Below, one piece after another: positions 7,141 through 15,947 of a DNA stretch of 64,000 bases. Where the stretch lies: NCBI GenBank assembly GCA_035369845.1, contig DAOOVD010000001.1, positions 62,001 to 126,000 on the forward strand, written 5' to 3'. The stretch is from DAOOVD01 sp035369845. Its GTDB lineage: Bacteria > Bacillota > Desulfotomaculia > Desulfotomaculales > Pelotomaculaceae. Under the pieces are notes generated by a model. It was not told the DNA's origin and did not search any database. It worked only from the letters and a program-made list of their open reading frames with translations. A program made the translations under genes and the position numbers. How positions within the stretch are numbered: the stretch's first letter is position 1; each line of letters starts with the position of its first letter.

Positions 7141-8280
7141 ATGGACAGAAAGTACATGAGCCTGGCCCTGGAACTGGCTGCCAGGGGACAAGGACGCACC
7201 AGCCCGAATCCTGCGGTGGGGGCGGTTGTAGTCAAGGAAGGCAAGATAATAGGACAGGGATACCACCTTCGGGCGGGAACGCCCCACGCCGAGATAAACG
7301 CCATGAAAGAAGCCGGAGAAGGAGCCAGGGGGGCTACGCTGTATGTGACGCTCGAACCGTGCTGCCATTACGGGCGTACCGGCCCGTGCACGGAGGCAGT
7401 AATCGAGGCGGGCATTGCGAGAGCGGTTGTGGCAATGGTCGACCCGAACCCCGCGGTTTCCGGCAAAGGGATTGACAAACTGCGCCGGGCCGGAATAGAA
7501 GTCACTCTCGGTGTGATGGAAGCGGAGGCGCGGGAGTTGAACGAGGTCTTTGTAAAATATATTACGACCGGGCTACCCTTTGTGGTGGCCAAGGCGGCCG
7601 TCAGCCTGGACGGGAAGATTGCCACCTCCGCCGGCGAGTCGAAATGGATTACGGGTCCGGAGGCAAGGGCGTACGCGCACCGGTTGAGGGACAGGTACGA
7701 CGCCGTAATGGTTGGTATCGGCACGGTCCTGGCAGACGATCCATTGCTGACCGCCAGGCTGCCGGCTGGGGACGGCCGCGATCCCGTGCGGGTAATCCTG
7801 GACAGCGCAGCCCGTACTCCCTTGCATTCGAAAGTGCTGAACCGGCAGTCACCGGCCCGTACCATTATTGCGGTGACGGCGGCGGCGCCCCGGGAAAAAA
7901 CGGAGGCGCTTGCGGCGACGGGGGCGGAGGTTCTAGAGGTGAACGAGGGTCCCCGGGTTGATCTGGCTGAGTTGATGAGATTGTTGAGTAAGAAAGAAAT
8001 CACGTCCGTTCTGGTGGAAGGCGGGTCGGCTGTGCACGGTTCGGCTTTTGCCGCCGGAATTGTCGATAAAGTTGTTTGGTTTATCGCCCCCAGGATAATA
8101 GGCGGCACGACGGCGCCCGGACCGGTGGGGGGACGGGGGGTTGAAGATCTCACGGATGCTGTAAAAGTTGAACGGTTGAAAGTTCACAGGCTGGGGGAGG
8201 ACCTTTGCATAGAGGGATATGTGAGACAAAGCACGTCTGTTTCCGTTCCCTCCGCCCGCAGTCCGGCTGAAGCGGAATGA
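7141..8280 (+). CDS. ribD: Riboflavin biosynthesis bifunctional deaminase/reductase RibD
   Basis: RibD deaminates 2,5-diamino-6-ribosylamino-pyrimidinone phosphate and then reduces the ribose side chain with NADPH, the second and third steps from GTP. The N-terminal cytidine-deaminase-like domain shows the zinc site HAE (TPHAEINAM) and PCCHYGRTGPC. The C-terminal half (from about residue 145, VAKAAVSLDGKIATSAGES) is the reductase, with the VEGGS motif. At 379 residues it is full length. ATG 7141 follows GGCAGGAG. It is the first gene after the FMN riboswitch, in order ribD-ribE-ribBA-ribH, the usual Firmicute operon. Confidence 0.97.
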   Translation: MDRKYMSLALELAARGQGRTSPNPAVGAVVVKEGKIIGQGYHLRAGTPHAEINAMKEAGEGARGATLYVTLEPCCHYGRTGPCTEAVIEAGIARAVVAMVDPNPAVSGKGIDKLRRAGIEVTLGVMEAEARELNEVFVKYITTGLPFVVAKAAVSLDGKIATSAGESKWITGPEARAYAHRLRDRYDAVMVGIGTVLADDPLLTARLPAGDGRDPVRVILDSAARTPLHSKVLNRQSPARTIIAVTAAAPREKTEALAATGAEVLEVNEGPRVDLAELMRLLSKKEITSVLVEGGSAVHGSAFAAGIVDKVVWFIAPRIIGGTTAPGPVGGRGVEDLTDAVKVERLKVHRLGEDLCIEGYVRQSTSVSVPSARSPAEAE

Positions 8281-8377
8281 AACCGCCGCTGTGACACGGG
8301 TGCCGCCCGCCCGTTTTATCCGCAGGGTAATAAGGGTATGTTTGCAGGGAGTCAGTAAAATATCTGAGGTGAAAAAC

Positions 8378-9028
8378 ATGTTCACTGGTATCGTGGAGGA
8401 ACTCGGGACGCTTCGGTCCGTCCGGAAAGGGGCAGATTCGGCGCAGCTTGTGATCGCGGCTGAAAAGATCATCCCCGGCCTGCGCATAGGGGACAGTGTG
8501 GCGGTAAACGGTGTCTGCCTTACCGCCGTTCGCTTTGACGACAGGGGATTTACAGCCGACGTGATGGCGGAAACCCTTTACAAAACCAACCTCGGAACGC
8601 TGAAAAGCGGGGACAGGGTCAACCTTGAGAGGGCTTTGCGCCTGGGCGACAGGGTTGGCGGACACCTCGTCAGCGGCCATATTGACGGGGTGGGGACTGT
8701 ATCAAGGCTGGAAAAACACGACATTGCAACGCTCGTTACCGTAAAGGCGCCGGATGAGGTAATGCGCTACGTCATTAAAAAAGGTTCGGTCGCCGTGGAC
8801 GGAATCAGCCTTACGGTTGTCGATTTGACGGACGACTCGTTCCTGGTTTCCCTGATACCTCATACTGCCGCATCCACCACTTTGGGCCGCAAGAGAATAG
8901 GAGACACTGTGAATCTGGAAGGGGATATCATCGGCAAATATGTGGAAAAGCTGCTGAACCGCAAAGAGAACAATACGGCGGGATCAGGGTTGACAATGGG
9001 TTTTTTGGCCGAGCACGGCTTTATATAA
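8378..9028 (+). CDS. ribE: Riboflavin synthase alpha subunit
   Basis: Catalyses dismutation of two 6,7-dimethyl-8-ribityllumazine molecules to riboflavin. The 216-residue product starts with the invariant MFTGIVEE and contains two lumazine-binding repeats; the first has NGVCLTAV and LGDRVGGHLVSGHIDG, the second VDGISLTVV. The frame is open upstream to 8291, but ATG 8378 matches the family start and has GAGGTGA at 8366-8372. About 100 bp separate it from ribD. Some databases use the name ribC for this gene in Bacillus-type naming. Confidence 0.96.
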   Translation: MFTGIVEELGTLRSVRKGADSAQLVIAAEKIIPGLRIGDSVAVNGVCLTAVRFDDRGFTADVMAETLYKTNLGTLKSGDRVNLERALRLGDRVGGHLVSGHIDGVGTVSRLEKHDIATLVTVKAPDEVMRYVIKKGSVAVDGISLTVVDLTDDSFLVSLIPHTAASTTLGRKRIGDTVNLEGDIIGKYVEKLLNRKENNTAGSGLTMGFLAEHGFI

Positions 9029-9061
9029 ATATAGAGGTCTTAAAAAAGAGGAGGCAGAAAT

Positions 9062-10273
9062 ATGGGTTTTGCGACGATTGAAGAGGCAATCGAGGACATC
9101 AGGCAGGGCAAGATGATAGTTGCCGTCGATGACGAGGATCGGGAAAACGAGGGCGACCTGATCATGGCTGCCGAAAAAGTCACTCCCGAGGCAATTAATT
9201 TTATGGCTACCAACGGCCGGGGACTGATTTGCCTGCCGATAACGGGCAAGAGGCTTGACGAACTGGAACTGCCGGCGATGGTTTCCCACAACACCGATCC
9301 GCACGCCACCGCTTTTACGGTTTCCATAGACTACAAGGAGTGCACTACGGGTATTTCCGCCTACGAGCGGGCGATGACAGTGAAAGCGGTACTGGACCCG
9401 AATACCAAACCTTCCGACTTGCGCCGCCCCGGGCATATTTTCCCACTGAGGGCGAAGGAAGGCGGGGTGTTGAGGAGGACAGGCCATACCGAGGCCGCGG
9501 TGGATCTCGCCAAATTGGCCGGCCTTTATCCTGCCGGAGTTATTTGCGAGATAATGAAGGAAGACGGAACAATGGCGAGGGTGCCGGAACTTTTGGAGTT
9601 TGTAAAGATTCACGGTTTGAAGATCATCACCATCGCCGACCTGATACAGTACAGGCGCAAGACCGAAAAGCTGATCAAGCTGATCGACACCGCCAAACTG
9701 CCGACCAAGTACGGTGAGTTCACGGCTGTCGCGTACGAAAGTGTTCTTGACGGAAAAGGACATATAGCGCTGGTAATGGGAGAACTGGATCGGGTGGAAG
9801 CTCCTCTCGTGCGCGTTCATTCAGAATGCCTGACCGGTGATGTTTTCGGGTCGGATCGCTGCGACTGCGGTGACCAGCTGAAAAGGGCCATGGAAATAAT
9901 TTCGGAGGAAGGCACGGGGGTTCTCCTGTACATGCGCCAGGAAGGGCGGGGGATCGGCCTTCTGAACAAAATCCGCGCCTACAACCTTCAGGATCAGGGC
10001 AAGGACACGGTTGAGGCCAACCTTGCGCTGGGATTTCCGGCCGACTTGAGGGACTACGGCATCGGGGCGCAGATACTGGTCGATCTCGGTCTGAAAAAAA
10101 TCCGGCTTATGACCAATAATCCCAGGAAGATTGCGGGCCTTGAGGGATACGGCCTGAAGGTGGTGGAACGGGTTCCCATCGAGGTGCGGCCGGGAAAATC
10201 GAACCGTTTTTACCTTGCCACCAAGCAGAAAAAACTCGGCCACCTGCTAAATATCAGCGGAGGAGAGCGTTAA
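9062..10273 (+). CDS. ribBA: Bifunctional DHBP synthase / GTP cyclohydrolase II
   Basis: The N-terminal half makes 3,4-dihydroxy-2-butanone 4-phosphate from ribulose 5-phosphate; its acidic metal site DDEDRENEGDL is near residue 30 and HTEAAVDL near 145. The C-terminal half is GTP cyclohydrolase II, with the zinc site C-x10-C-x-C (SECLTGDVFGSDRCDCG) and RQEGRGIGL. Fusion of the two is normal in Firmicutes; 403 residues is full length. AGGAGGCAG precedes ATG 9062. It supplies both branches of the pathway completed by ribD, ribE and ribH around it. Confidence 0.97.
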   Translation: MGFATIEEAIEDIRQGKMIVAVDDEDRENEGDLIMAAEKVTPEAINFMATNGRGLICLPITGKRLDELELPAMVSHNTDPHATAFTVSIDYKECTTGISAYERAMTVKAVLDPNTKPSDLRRPGHIFPLRAKEGGVLRRTGHTEAAVDLAKLAGLYPAGVICEIMKEDGTMARVPELLEFVKIHGLKIITIADLIQYRRKTEKLIKLIDTAKLPTKYGEFTAVAYESVLDGKGHIALVMGELDRVEAPLVRVHSECLTGDVFGSDRCDCGDQLKRAMEIISEEGTGVLLYMRQEGRGIGLLNKIRAYNLQDQGKDTVEANLALGFPADLRDYGIGAQILVDLGLKKIRLMTNNPRKIAGLEGYGLKVVERVPIEVRPGKSNRFYLATKQKKLGHLLNISGGER

Positions 10274-10305
10274 GCGCGCAGATTATTTCGAAAGGAAGGT
10301 TGTCT

Positions 10306-10773
10306 ATGCCGAAAGTATACGAAGGAAGCCTTTTGGGCCGTGGAATGAAGTTCGGGATTGTAATTACGCGTTTTAACGAATTTATTACGAACAAGCTTTT
10401 GAGCGGTGCGCTGGACGCTCTGGGCAGGCACGGGGTGGAGGACCGGGATATTGAAGTGGCCTGGGTTCCCGGCGCTTTTGAAATACCGCTGGTTGCCCGG
10501 AAGATGGCTTTTGCGAAAAGATACGATGCCGTCGTATGCCTTGGCGCGGTAATCCGCGGTGCTACGCCACACTTCGACTATGTGGCCGGCGAGGTTGCCA
10601 AGGGTATAGCGAAGGTGGGGCTTGAAAGCAAAATTCCGGTGATATTCGGCGTTATCACCGCCGATACCATAGAGCAGGCGATAGAAAGGGCGGGCACCAA
10701 GGCCGGAAACAAAGGCTGGGATGCGGCCGTTTCCGCCATAGAAATGGCCAACCTGTTGAAAGTGATGGAGTGA
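10306..10773 (+). CDS. ribH: 6,7-dimethyl-8-ribityllumazine synthase
   Basis: Condenses the pyrimidine and butanone phosphate precursors to lumazine, the substrate of RibE; typically a 60-subunit capsid. The 155 residues show the family features FNEFITNKLLSGALDAL, the WVPGAFEIPL loop, GAVIRGATPHFDYV with the catalytic histidine, and GNKGWDAA. ATG 10306 is preferred over the in-frame TTG at 10300 because AAGGAAGG lies at 10292-10299. Last gene of the rib operon; a strong terminator follows at 10787. Confidence 0.96.
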   Translation: MPKVYEGSLLGRGMKFGIVITRFNEFITNKLLSGALDALGRHGVEDRDIEVAWVPGAFEIPLVARKMAFAKRYDAVVCLGAVIRGATPHFDYVAGEVAKGIAKVGLESKIPVIFGVITADTIEQAIERAGTKAGNKGWDAAVSAIEMANLLKVME

Positions 10774-10786
10774 ACCGAGATAAAAC

Positions 10787-10820
10787 AAAAGGACCCGGTT
10801 TTACGGGGCCGGGTCCTTTT
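10787..10820 (+). terminator. Terminator of the riboflavin operon
   Basis: AAAAGGACCCGG (10787-10798) pairs fully with CCGGGTCCTTTT (10809-10820), giving a strong GC stem ending in T4. Confidence 0.9.
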
Positions 10821-10832
10821 ATTAAAGAAGAT

Positions 10833-10855
10833 AAAAACGGCTGTTCGCCGTTTTT
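10833..10855 (-). terminator. Terminator of rpmB (bidirectional hairpin)
   Basis: AAAAACGGC (10833-10841) pairs with GCCGTTTTT (10847-10855) around a 5-nt loop. It has T on both strands; read on the minus strand it ends the rpmB transcript and on the plus strand it backs up the rib terminator. Confidence 0.8.
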
Positions 10856-10871
10856 CCCTTACAGTTGTTTT

Positions 10872-11063
10872 TTATATCGCACGCTGAACCTTTCCGCTTC
10901 TGAGGCAGCGGGTACAAACCAGCACCTTTCTCGGAGCACCGTTAATAATGGCCTTGACGCGTTGAAGGTTCGGGGCCCAGGTCCTTTTTGTGCGGATATG
11001 TGAGTGGCTCAGCTTCATTCCGAATGTAACGCCCTTGCCGCAAATGACGCACCTTCTAGCCAT
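10872..11063 (-). CDS. rpmB: 50S ribosomal protein L28
   Basis: Structural protein of the large ribosomal subunit, 63 residues. It starts MARRCVICGKG and ends with VCTRCLRSGKVQRA. It is the zinc-binding form, with cysteine pairs CVIC and CTRC. AAAGGAGGTG lies just upstream of the ATG on the minus strand. It is transcribed alone, divergently from recG, from the promoter at 11096-11124. Confidence 0.97.
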   Translation of the reverse strand: MARRCVICGKGVTFGMKLSHSHIRTKRTWAPNLQRVKAIINGAPRKVLVCTRCLRSGKVQRAI

Positions 11064-11095
11064 TAATTAAAACACCTCCTTTACGCCACTTATTC

Positions 11096-11124
11096 ATTCT
11101 ACCAAAAAACGTCTTGGGCTGCAA
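11096..11124 (-). promoter_or_regulatory. Sigma-A promoter of rpmB
   Basis: On the minus strand TTGCAG (11124-11119), 17 bp, TAGAAT (11101-11096). It lies 33 bp upstream of the rpmB start codon. Confidence 0.7.
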
Positions 11125-11215
11125 GGGCCGGTTTGTCAATTTCCGCCCTTTTTAAATCATATCGTGACAAGCGGAACCGTCCGTTTTAACAACGGCGTCT
11201 TGCAGGGGTAAAGGT

Positions 11216-13288
11216 ATGCCGCAAAGTTTTCTCGACGAGCCTGTTCAGTACATAAAGACAATTGGCCCGCGCCGTTCCGCGGCTTTGCAGAAGCTGGGAA
11301 TTTTTACGGTGGGGGACCTGCTTTACCATTTTCCCAGACGGTACGAGGACCGGACCCGGTTGAAGCCCGCGGCGGCCTGTGCGGACGGGGAGATTGCCAC
11401 GCTGCGGGGTACTGTTTTGGCAGTACAGGATTTAAAGCCTAAGCGCGGTTTGACGGTTACAAAGCTGGCCGTTCATGACGGGCGTGGTATTTTTTACGCA
11501 GTGTGGTTCAACCAGGGCTACATAAAAAAGAACCTTCCGCCCGGCACCAGGGTCTTTGTAACTGGAAAGGCGGAAAAGGGCTTCGGCGCCACCCAGGTAG
11601 TTGTTGAAGATTATGAGTTCGACGAAGGCACGGACTGTTTGAGCGCCGGACGCATCGTACCGGTCTATCCCCTGACCGCCCGGCTCAACCAGCGCGTTCT
11701 CAGAACGGCTGTAAAATTCGGCCTTGATCACATAAAAGACATCGACGGAGATTTTTTGCCCGCAGGCCTTCTGGAAAAGTTATCGCTACCCCGTCTAAAA
11801 GAGTCCCTGTACGCAATCCACTTTCCCGAAAGAGAGGAGGACGCCTGCAGGGCAAGGAGCAGATTCATTTTTGAGGAGCTTTTCCTCTTTCAGTTGGCCC
11901 TGGCGGCATTCCGCAGGAATATTTCCGGCTTGAGGAAGCCGCATCGATACATGCCCGACGGCAGGCTTATTCTGTCCTTTATAAACGCCTTGCCCTACCG
12001 TCTCACTGACGAGCAGGCAAAAGTCTGGAAGGAAATTTCCGGCGATCTGGAGTCTCCTTCGCCGATGCACCGCCTGCTGCAGGGGGACGTGGGCTCGGGC
12101 AAGACGGTAATATCTGCGCTGGCCCTTTTGAAGGCTGTTGAAAACAGCCTCCAGGGGGTGCTGATGGCTCCCACGGAAATTCTTGCCGAACAGCACTATC
12201 TCGGAATGAAAAAGTCTCTTGCTTCAACCGGCGTTGAAGTCGGCCTCCTGACGGGCGGTATGCGTAGAAAGGAGAAGAAAAAGCTTCTCGAACAGGTCCG
12301 CTCGGGGGAAACAAAAATTCTGATAGGCACCCACGCCCTGCTGCAGGAGGACGTGGATTTCAAAAAGCTCGGGCTGGTTATAGTGGATGAACAGCACAGG
12401 TTCGGGGTTCGCCAGCGGGCAGCCCTTCAGTACAAGGGGTACTTCCCCGATACTCTGGTCATGACCGCGACTCCGATTCCCCGCACCCTGGCGTTGACTC
12501 TATACGGCGATATGGACATTTCGGTTATCGGACGGCTGCCTCCGGGCAGAAAACCGGTCAAAACCTACGCCGTACTGCCCGGCGCGATGAAAAAGGTTTA
12601 CAGTCTTATCGGAGAACAGGTGCGCCTGGGAAGACAGGCCTACATCGTTTGCCCGCTGGTGGAAGAATCCGGGAAGATCGACTTGAAATCCGCGTCCGAA
12701 CTGGCTGACAGACTCGCACGAAACGAGTTCAGGGATTTCAGGGTCGGGCTGCTGCACGGCAGGATGAAGGCTGACGAGAAAGACGGCATCATGGCTTCTT
12801 TTCGCCGCGGTGAACTGGATGTGCTTGTATCGACTACGGTAATCGAGGTGGGAGTGGACGTGCCCAATGCAACAGTGATGGTCATCCTGGACGCCGAACG
12901 TTTCGGCCTCGCCCAGCTTCATCAGTTGCGCGGCCGGGTGGGGAGGGGCGGTCACCAGTCTTACTGCATTCTCGTCGCCGATCCGAAGACGGATGAAAGC
13001 CGCGCCCGCCTGAAGGCGATGACGCAAACAGGAGACGGGTTTGTGCTCGCCGAGGAGGACCTGCGGCTGAGGGGTCCGGGAGACTTTTACGGCACCCGCC
13101 AGTCCGGCTTGCCCGAATTTAAAATCGCCGATCCCGTGCGGGATTACGAAATTCTGCTAACGGCGCGGCAGGAAGCAATCGGCTGGATTGAGAATGACCG
13201 TAACCTGGCAAAACCGGAAACGATGATCATGCTGGAGGAAATCAAAAAAAGATTTTGGGATCAGGCGCCCGGTTTGTTGACTTATTGA
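11216..13288 (+). CDS. recG: ATP-dependent DNA helicase RecG
   Basis: RecG remodels stalled replication forks and Holliday junctions. The 690-residue protein opens with a helix-hairpin/wedge region (YIKTIGPRRSAALQKLGIFTVGDLLYHFPRRYEDR). The OB-fold wedge follows, then a superfamily 2 helicase core: Walker A GDVGSGKT, Walker B DEQH (VIVDEQHRFG), motif III TATPIPRT, and the C-terminal helicase half with QLRGRVGRG. Length and motif order are normal. ATG 11216 follows GGGGTAAAGG. It is monocistronic here, divergent from rpmB. Confidence 0.96.
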   Translation: MPQSFLDEPVQYIKTIGPRRSAALQKLGIFTVGDLLYHFPRRYEDRTRLKPAAACADGEIATLRGTVLAVQDLKPKRGLTVTKLAVHDGRGIFYAVWFNQGYIKKNLPPGTRVFVTGKAEKGFGATQVVVEDYEFDEGTDCLSAGRIVPVYPLTARLNQRVLRTAVKFGLDHIKDIDGDFLPAGLLEKLSLPRLKESLYAIHFPEREEDACRARSRFIFEELFLFQLALAAFRRNISGLRKPHRYMPDGRLILSFINALPYRLTDEQAKVWKEISGDLESPSPMHRLLQGDVGSGKTVISALALLKAVENSLQGVLMAPTEILAEQHYLGMKKSLASTGVEVGLLTGGMRRKEKKKLLEQVRSGETKILIGTHALLQEDVDFKKLGLVIVDEQHRFGVRQRAALQYKGYFPDTLVMTATPIPRTLALTLYGDMDISVIGRLPPGRKPVKTYAVLPGAMKKVYSLIGEQVRLGRQAYIVCPLVEESGKIDLKSASELADRLARNEFRDFRVGLLHGRMKADEKDGIMASFRRGELDVLVSTTVIEVGVDVPNATVMVILDAERFGLAQLHQLRGRVGRGGHQSYCILVADPKTDESRARLKAMTQTGDGFVLAEEDLRLRGPGDFYGTRQSGLPEFKIADPVRDYEILLTARQEAIGWIENDRNLAKPETMIMLEEIKKRFWDQAPGLLTY

Positions 13289-13416
13289 GGCGGCTGCGGT
13301 TGCGTGTTGCAATTATTTGCCAATCTTATTAATTGGATTTTGAAACATTATTATACTGGTATACGGACATTTTATCGAAAAATAATATAAATAAATTCTA
13401 AAAACGGGGGTGAGGA

Positions 13417-13506
13417 ATGTACGGGGATGATAATCCGGGCCCGGATTTTCGCATGGCGTGCGGCCTGGTTTTCAAGGCGGCGCGGGGAGCCGCCGGGCTC
13501 GAATAA
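13417..13506 (+). CDS. Possible 29-residue small protein
   Basis: A short frame reads M-YGDDNPGPDFRMACGLVF, then KAARGAAGLE. It has a good ribosome binding site (GGGGGTGAGG, 13407-13416) directly before ATG 13417 and a plus-strand terminator at 13619-13641. TATACT (13353-13358) upstream could be a -10 box. I do not recognise the peptide. It is glycine- and alanine-rich with one cysteine, and lies between recG and the convergent spore protease gene. The start signal and terminator make it more than a random frame, but length alone gives weak support. The remainder of 13289-13644 shows nothing else recognisable. Confidence 0.35.
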   Translation: MYGDDNPGPDFRMACGLVFKAARGAAGLE

Positions 13507-13618
13507 TCCGGCGCCCCGGGCGGTATTAGCCCCGCCGGAACAAGAAGCCTGGTAACGTCAACGTGTTATGGTCAGAAATGTCAAAAATTAATGATGCCAC
13601 TCACCTGCAATTTTTTAT

Positions 13619-13641
13619 AGCGGATATTTTCCGCTTTTTTT
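13619..13641 (+). terminator. Plus-strand intrinsic terminator between recG and gpr
   Basis: AGCGGA (13619-13624) pairs with TCCGCT (13630-13635), followed by T7. The T run is on the plus strand only, so it ends a rightward transcript (recG read-through or the small frame at 13417), not gpr. Confidence 0.7.
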
Positions 13642-13644
13642 AAT

Positions 13645-14622
13645 TCAGTGCATGCCGTATTCTGAAGAGATCAGTGAAGGATGAACGGCCATGGAAACTC
13701 CCTCTGCAACCACCTTGGAGGTATTCAGGATCATCTCGTCGATTTCTTTGGGAGTTACCATCAGGTTGCCTGCGAAAGGCTGTAAAACGCTGCTGATAAC
13801 CTGATGTGAAAAGTCGGGACGCAGGTTTTGGAAAACCTGTATGAGTGCCGGATTGTATTGGAGTTGTTCGATGAGTTTGTCAATAGTGGCCTGTGCTATT
13901 ACGGCAGCGTTAACCACTGTGGGGATGCCGATGGCAATAACGGGAACACCCATGCTTTGAATATTGATGCCCGCCCTTCTGTTGCCGATACCGGAACCGG
14001 GGCTGATACCGGTATCGGCAATTTGGATGGTAGTGCCGATTCTTTCCGCGCTGCCCGCCGCCAGGGCGTCAATCACAATAATCAGTTGCGGTTTGATTTT
14101 TTCCACGACACCTTTTATTATTTCGGCAGTTTCAATTCCAGTAATCCCGAGCACTCCCGGGGCAATTGCGCTGACCGAACGCATTCCGCCTTTTACTTCC
14201 TCGGGCGCGTATTTGTACAAATGACGCGTGACCATAACCTGATCGATAACCTTCGGTCCGAGTGCATCGGGAGTGGCATTCCAGTTTCCAAGCCCCACCA
14301 GGAGGATTTCCGCGTTTTCGGGTAGATTGAAAAGGGATGCCAGCTTTTTGGCGAGTATTTCGGCGACTTCCTTCCCGGCGTTATAGTCGTTTTCTCGAAG
14401 CGCGGGAGCGTCAATAGTTATGTAGTTCCCCCTCGGTTTCCCCATCATTTTCTCGGCCTGCTCCTCTACAATTCTCACCGTTGTTACAGAGGAGTATTGA
14501 TATTTTTCCCGGTCGACGACCGCTCCCGGAATTTCCTGCCCAGTTTGGCCTCTTATCAGATCATGGGCCTCGACGGCCAGATCAATGTTGATGCCGAATA
14601 CCTTGTAAAAATCGGGATGCAA
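13645..14622 (-). CDS. gpr: Germination protease GPR
   Basis: GPR degrades small acid-soluble spore proteins during germination. It is made as a zymogen in the forespore and processes itself. The 325-residue sequence has the family N-terminus with DLAVEAHDLI (pro-region), MGKPRGNYITIDAPALREND, LVGLGNWNATPDALGPKV and the basic segment ending in HPSLISSEYGMH. The length is slightly shorter than the Bacillus enzyme. GAGGGGGA stands upstream of the ATG on the minus strand. It is transcribed alone, divergently from rsmD. Its presence is good evidence that the host forms endospores. Confidence 0.95.
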   Translation of the reverse strand: MHPDFYKVFGINIDLAVEAHDLIRGQTGQEIPGAVVDREKYQYSSVTTVRIVEEQAEKMMGKPRGNYITIDAPALRENDYNAGKEVAEILAKKLASLFNLPENAEILLVGLGNWNATPDALGPKVIDQVMVTRHLYKYAPEEVKGGMRSVSAIAPGVLGITGIETAEIIKGVVEKIKPQLIIVIDALAAGSAERIGTTIQIADTGISPGSGIGNRRAGINIQSMGVPVIAIGIPTVVNAAVIAQATIDKLIEQLQYNPALIQVFQNLRPDFSHQVISSVLQPFAGNLMVTPKEIDEMILNTSKVVAEGVSMAVHPSLISSEYGMH

Positions 14623-14834
14623 CGTATATTCCCCCTCATGCTAAAAAAAATTAAATTGGTTTATATTTGTTTTTTTAAGGAGATTGCGCGCATTCCCCCG
14701 CTTGATTTTACGGCAGTGTAACTTGCGGCAATCAGCTTTTTTAGCTTGTCCCGTTTATGCCGTAATATTCAATAAGACGTTTTGGCATAAGTTTTTTCTT
14801 AATTCCGAAATAAATCGATTTTCTTGAATAATTA

Positions 14835-14843
14835 TGCTATAAT
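14835..14843 (+). promoter_or_regulatory. Extended -10 promoter before rsmD
   Basis: TGCTATAAT (14835-14843) is a perfect extended -10 element; no convincing -35 hexamer is present 17 bp upstream. A Shine-Dalgarno AGGAAGG follows at 14854-14860. It would drive rsmD-coaD and the coiled-coil gene. Confidence 0.6.
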
Positions 14844-14877
14844 ATTTGACTAAAGGAAGGGATTTTACATTTTACGC

Positions 14878-15420
14878 GTGATTTCCGGTTCGGCAAAAAA
14901 GCAGTTGCTCAAGACCCCCCGGGGAGTTGATGTGAGACCTACTGCCGACCGGGTTAAGGAAGCGCTGTTCAATATTTTGGGGGGGCGGGTGCCCGGTTCC
15001 GTTTTTCTGGATCTTTTCGCCGGCACCGGAAACATCGGAATTGAGGCTTTAAGTCGCGGTGCGGATAAGGCGGTATTTGTTGAAAACAAGATAAAGCATG
15101 TCAGAGTGATTAAAGAGAATTTAAAGACTACAGGCTTCGAGTCAAAGGCGAGGGTTTTGCACCTGGATGTGGCAGACGCCCTGCATCTTCTAAAAAGGGA
15201 AGAGTTGTCGTTTGATATTATCTTTATGGACCCTCCTTATTCGAAAGGTTTTGAAACCAGCACCCTTGCCGGCATTGCAGCTTTCGGCCTGCTCAAACAG
15301 CACGGGATAATAATCGTGGAAAGCAGAAAAGACGGTCTTCCGTCCGGAGAGATTGACGGTCTGAAAATGACACGCGCAGAGAGATATGGAGATACCCTGC
15401 TTTCCTTTTTCAGCAGATAA
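14878..15420 (+). CDS. rsmD: 16S rRNA (guanine(966)-N2)-methyltransferase RsmD
   Basis: Methylates G966 of 16S rRNA using S-adenosylmethionine. The roughly 180-residue protein has the Rossmann SAM site FLDLFAGTGNIGIEALSRGA and the catalytic DPPY (IIFMDPPYSKG). The first standard start codon is GTG 14878 (MISGSAKK), but the family normally begins MRVISG. The frame upstream reads I-L-R with ATT at 14869, exactly 8 bases after AGGAAGG, while GTG 14878 is 17 bases away. A rare ATT (or TTA) start adding LR before VISG is therefore likely. It is followed by coaD, a common pairing in Firmicutes. Confidence 0.93.
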   Translation: MISGSAKKQLLKTPRGVDVRPTADRVKEALFNILGGRVPGSVFLDLFAGTGNIGIEALSRGADKAVFVENKIKHVRVIKENLKTTGFESKARVLHLDVADALHLLKREELSFDIIFMDPPYSKGFETSTLAGIAAFGLLKQHGIIIVESRKDGLPSGEIDGLKMTRAERYGDTLLSFFSR

Positions 15421-15440
15421 ATTCGGGAGGGGTGTAAGTT

Positions 15441-15932
15441 TTGCGGACAGCGATCTGTCCCGGAAGTTTTGATCCTGTTACTTTCGGGCACCTTGACATT
15501 ATAAGTAGGGCGTCTTTGCTGTTTGACAGGGTAATAGTTGCAGTTTTGCGCAATCCCGCAAAAAAATCCCTGTTTTCAATAGAAGAAAGGCTGGAGATGC
15601 TGAGCAAGGTTCTTTCCGGCTACCACAACGTCGAAGTCGATTCATTTGACGGCCTGACTGTCCACTATGCCGTCGAGCAGAAAGCAAGGGCGATTATCCG
15701 GGGTCTCAGGGTAATCTCGGATTTTGAAAACGAGTTCCGGATGGCGCTGACCAACAAGCGCCTGGCCTGCCATATCGAAACCGTATTTTTGATGACGAGG
15801 GCGGAATATTCGTTTATAAGTTCCACCACCGTTAAAGAAATTGCCTCCTTTGGGGGTTCGGTACGCGCTCTCGTGCCGCCTTTGGTGGAAGAGAGGCTGA
15901 AGAGGAAATATGAAAGCCTTGGACAAAATTAG
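15441..15932 (+). CDS. coaD: Phosphopantetheine adenylyltransferase
   Basis: Makes dephospho-CoA from 4'-phosphopantetheine and ATP, the penultimate step of CoA synthesis. The 163-residue protein shows the nucleotidyltransferase motif T-x-G-H (DPVTFGHLDII) near residue 15 and the C-terminal YSFISSTTVKEIA. TTG 15441 is the start, with GGGAGGGG at 15425-15432. It follows rsmD by 20 bp and precedes the coiled-coil gene by 15 bp, so the three are probably co-transcribed. Confidence 0.97.
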   Translation: MRTAICPGSFDPVTFGHLDIISRASLLFDRVIVAVLRNPAKKSLFSIEERLEMLSKVLSGYHNVEVDSFDGLTVHYAVEQKARAIIRGLRVISDFENEFRMALTNKRLACHIETVFLMTRAEYSFISSTTVKEIASFGGSVRALVPPLVEERLKRKYESLGQN

Positions 15933-15947
15933 GAGGGATAAATACAA

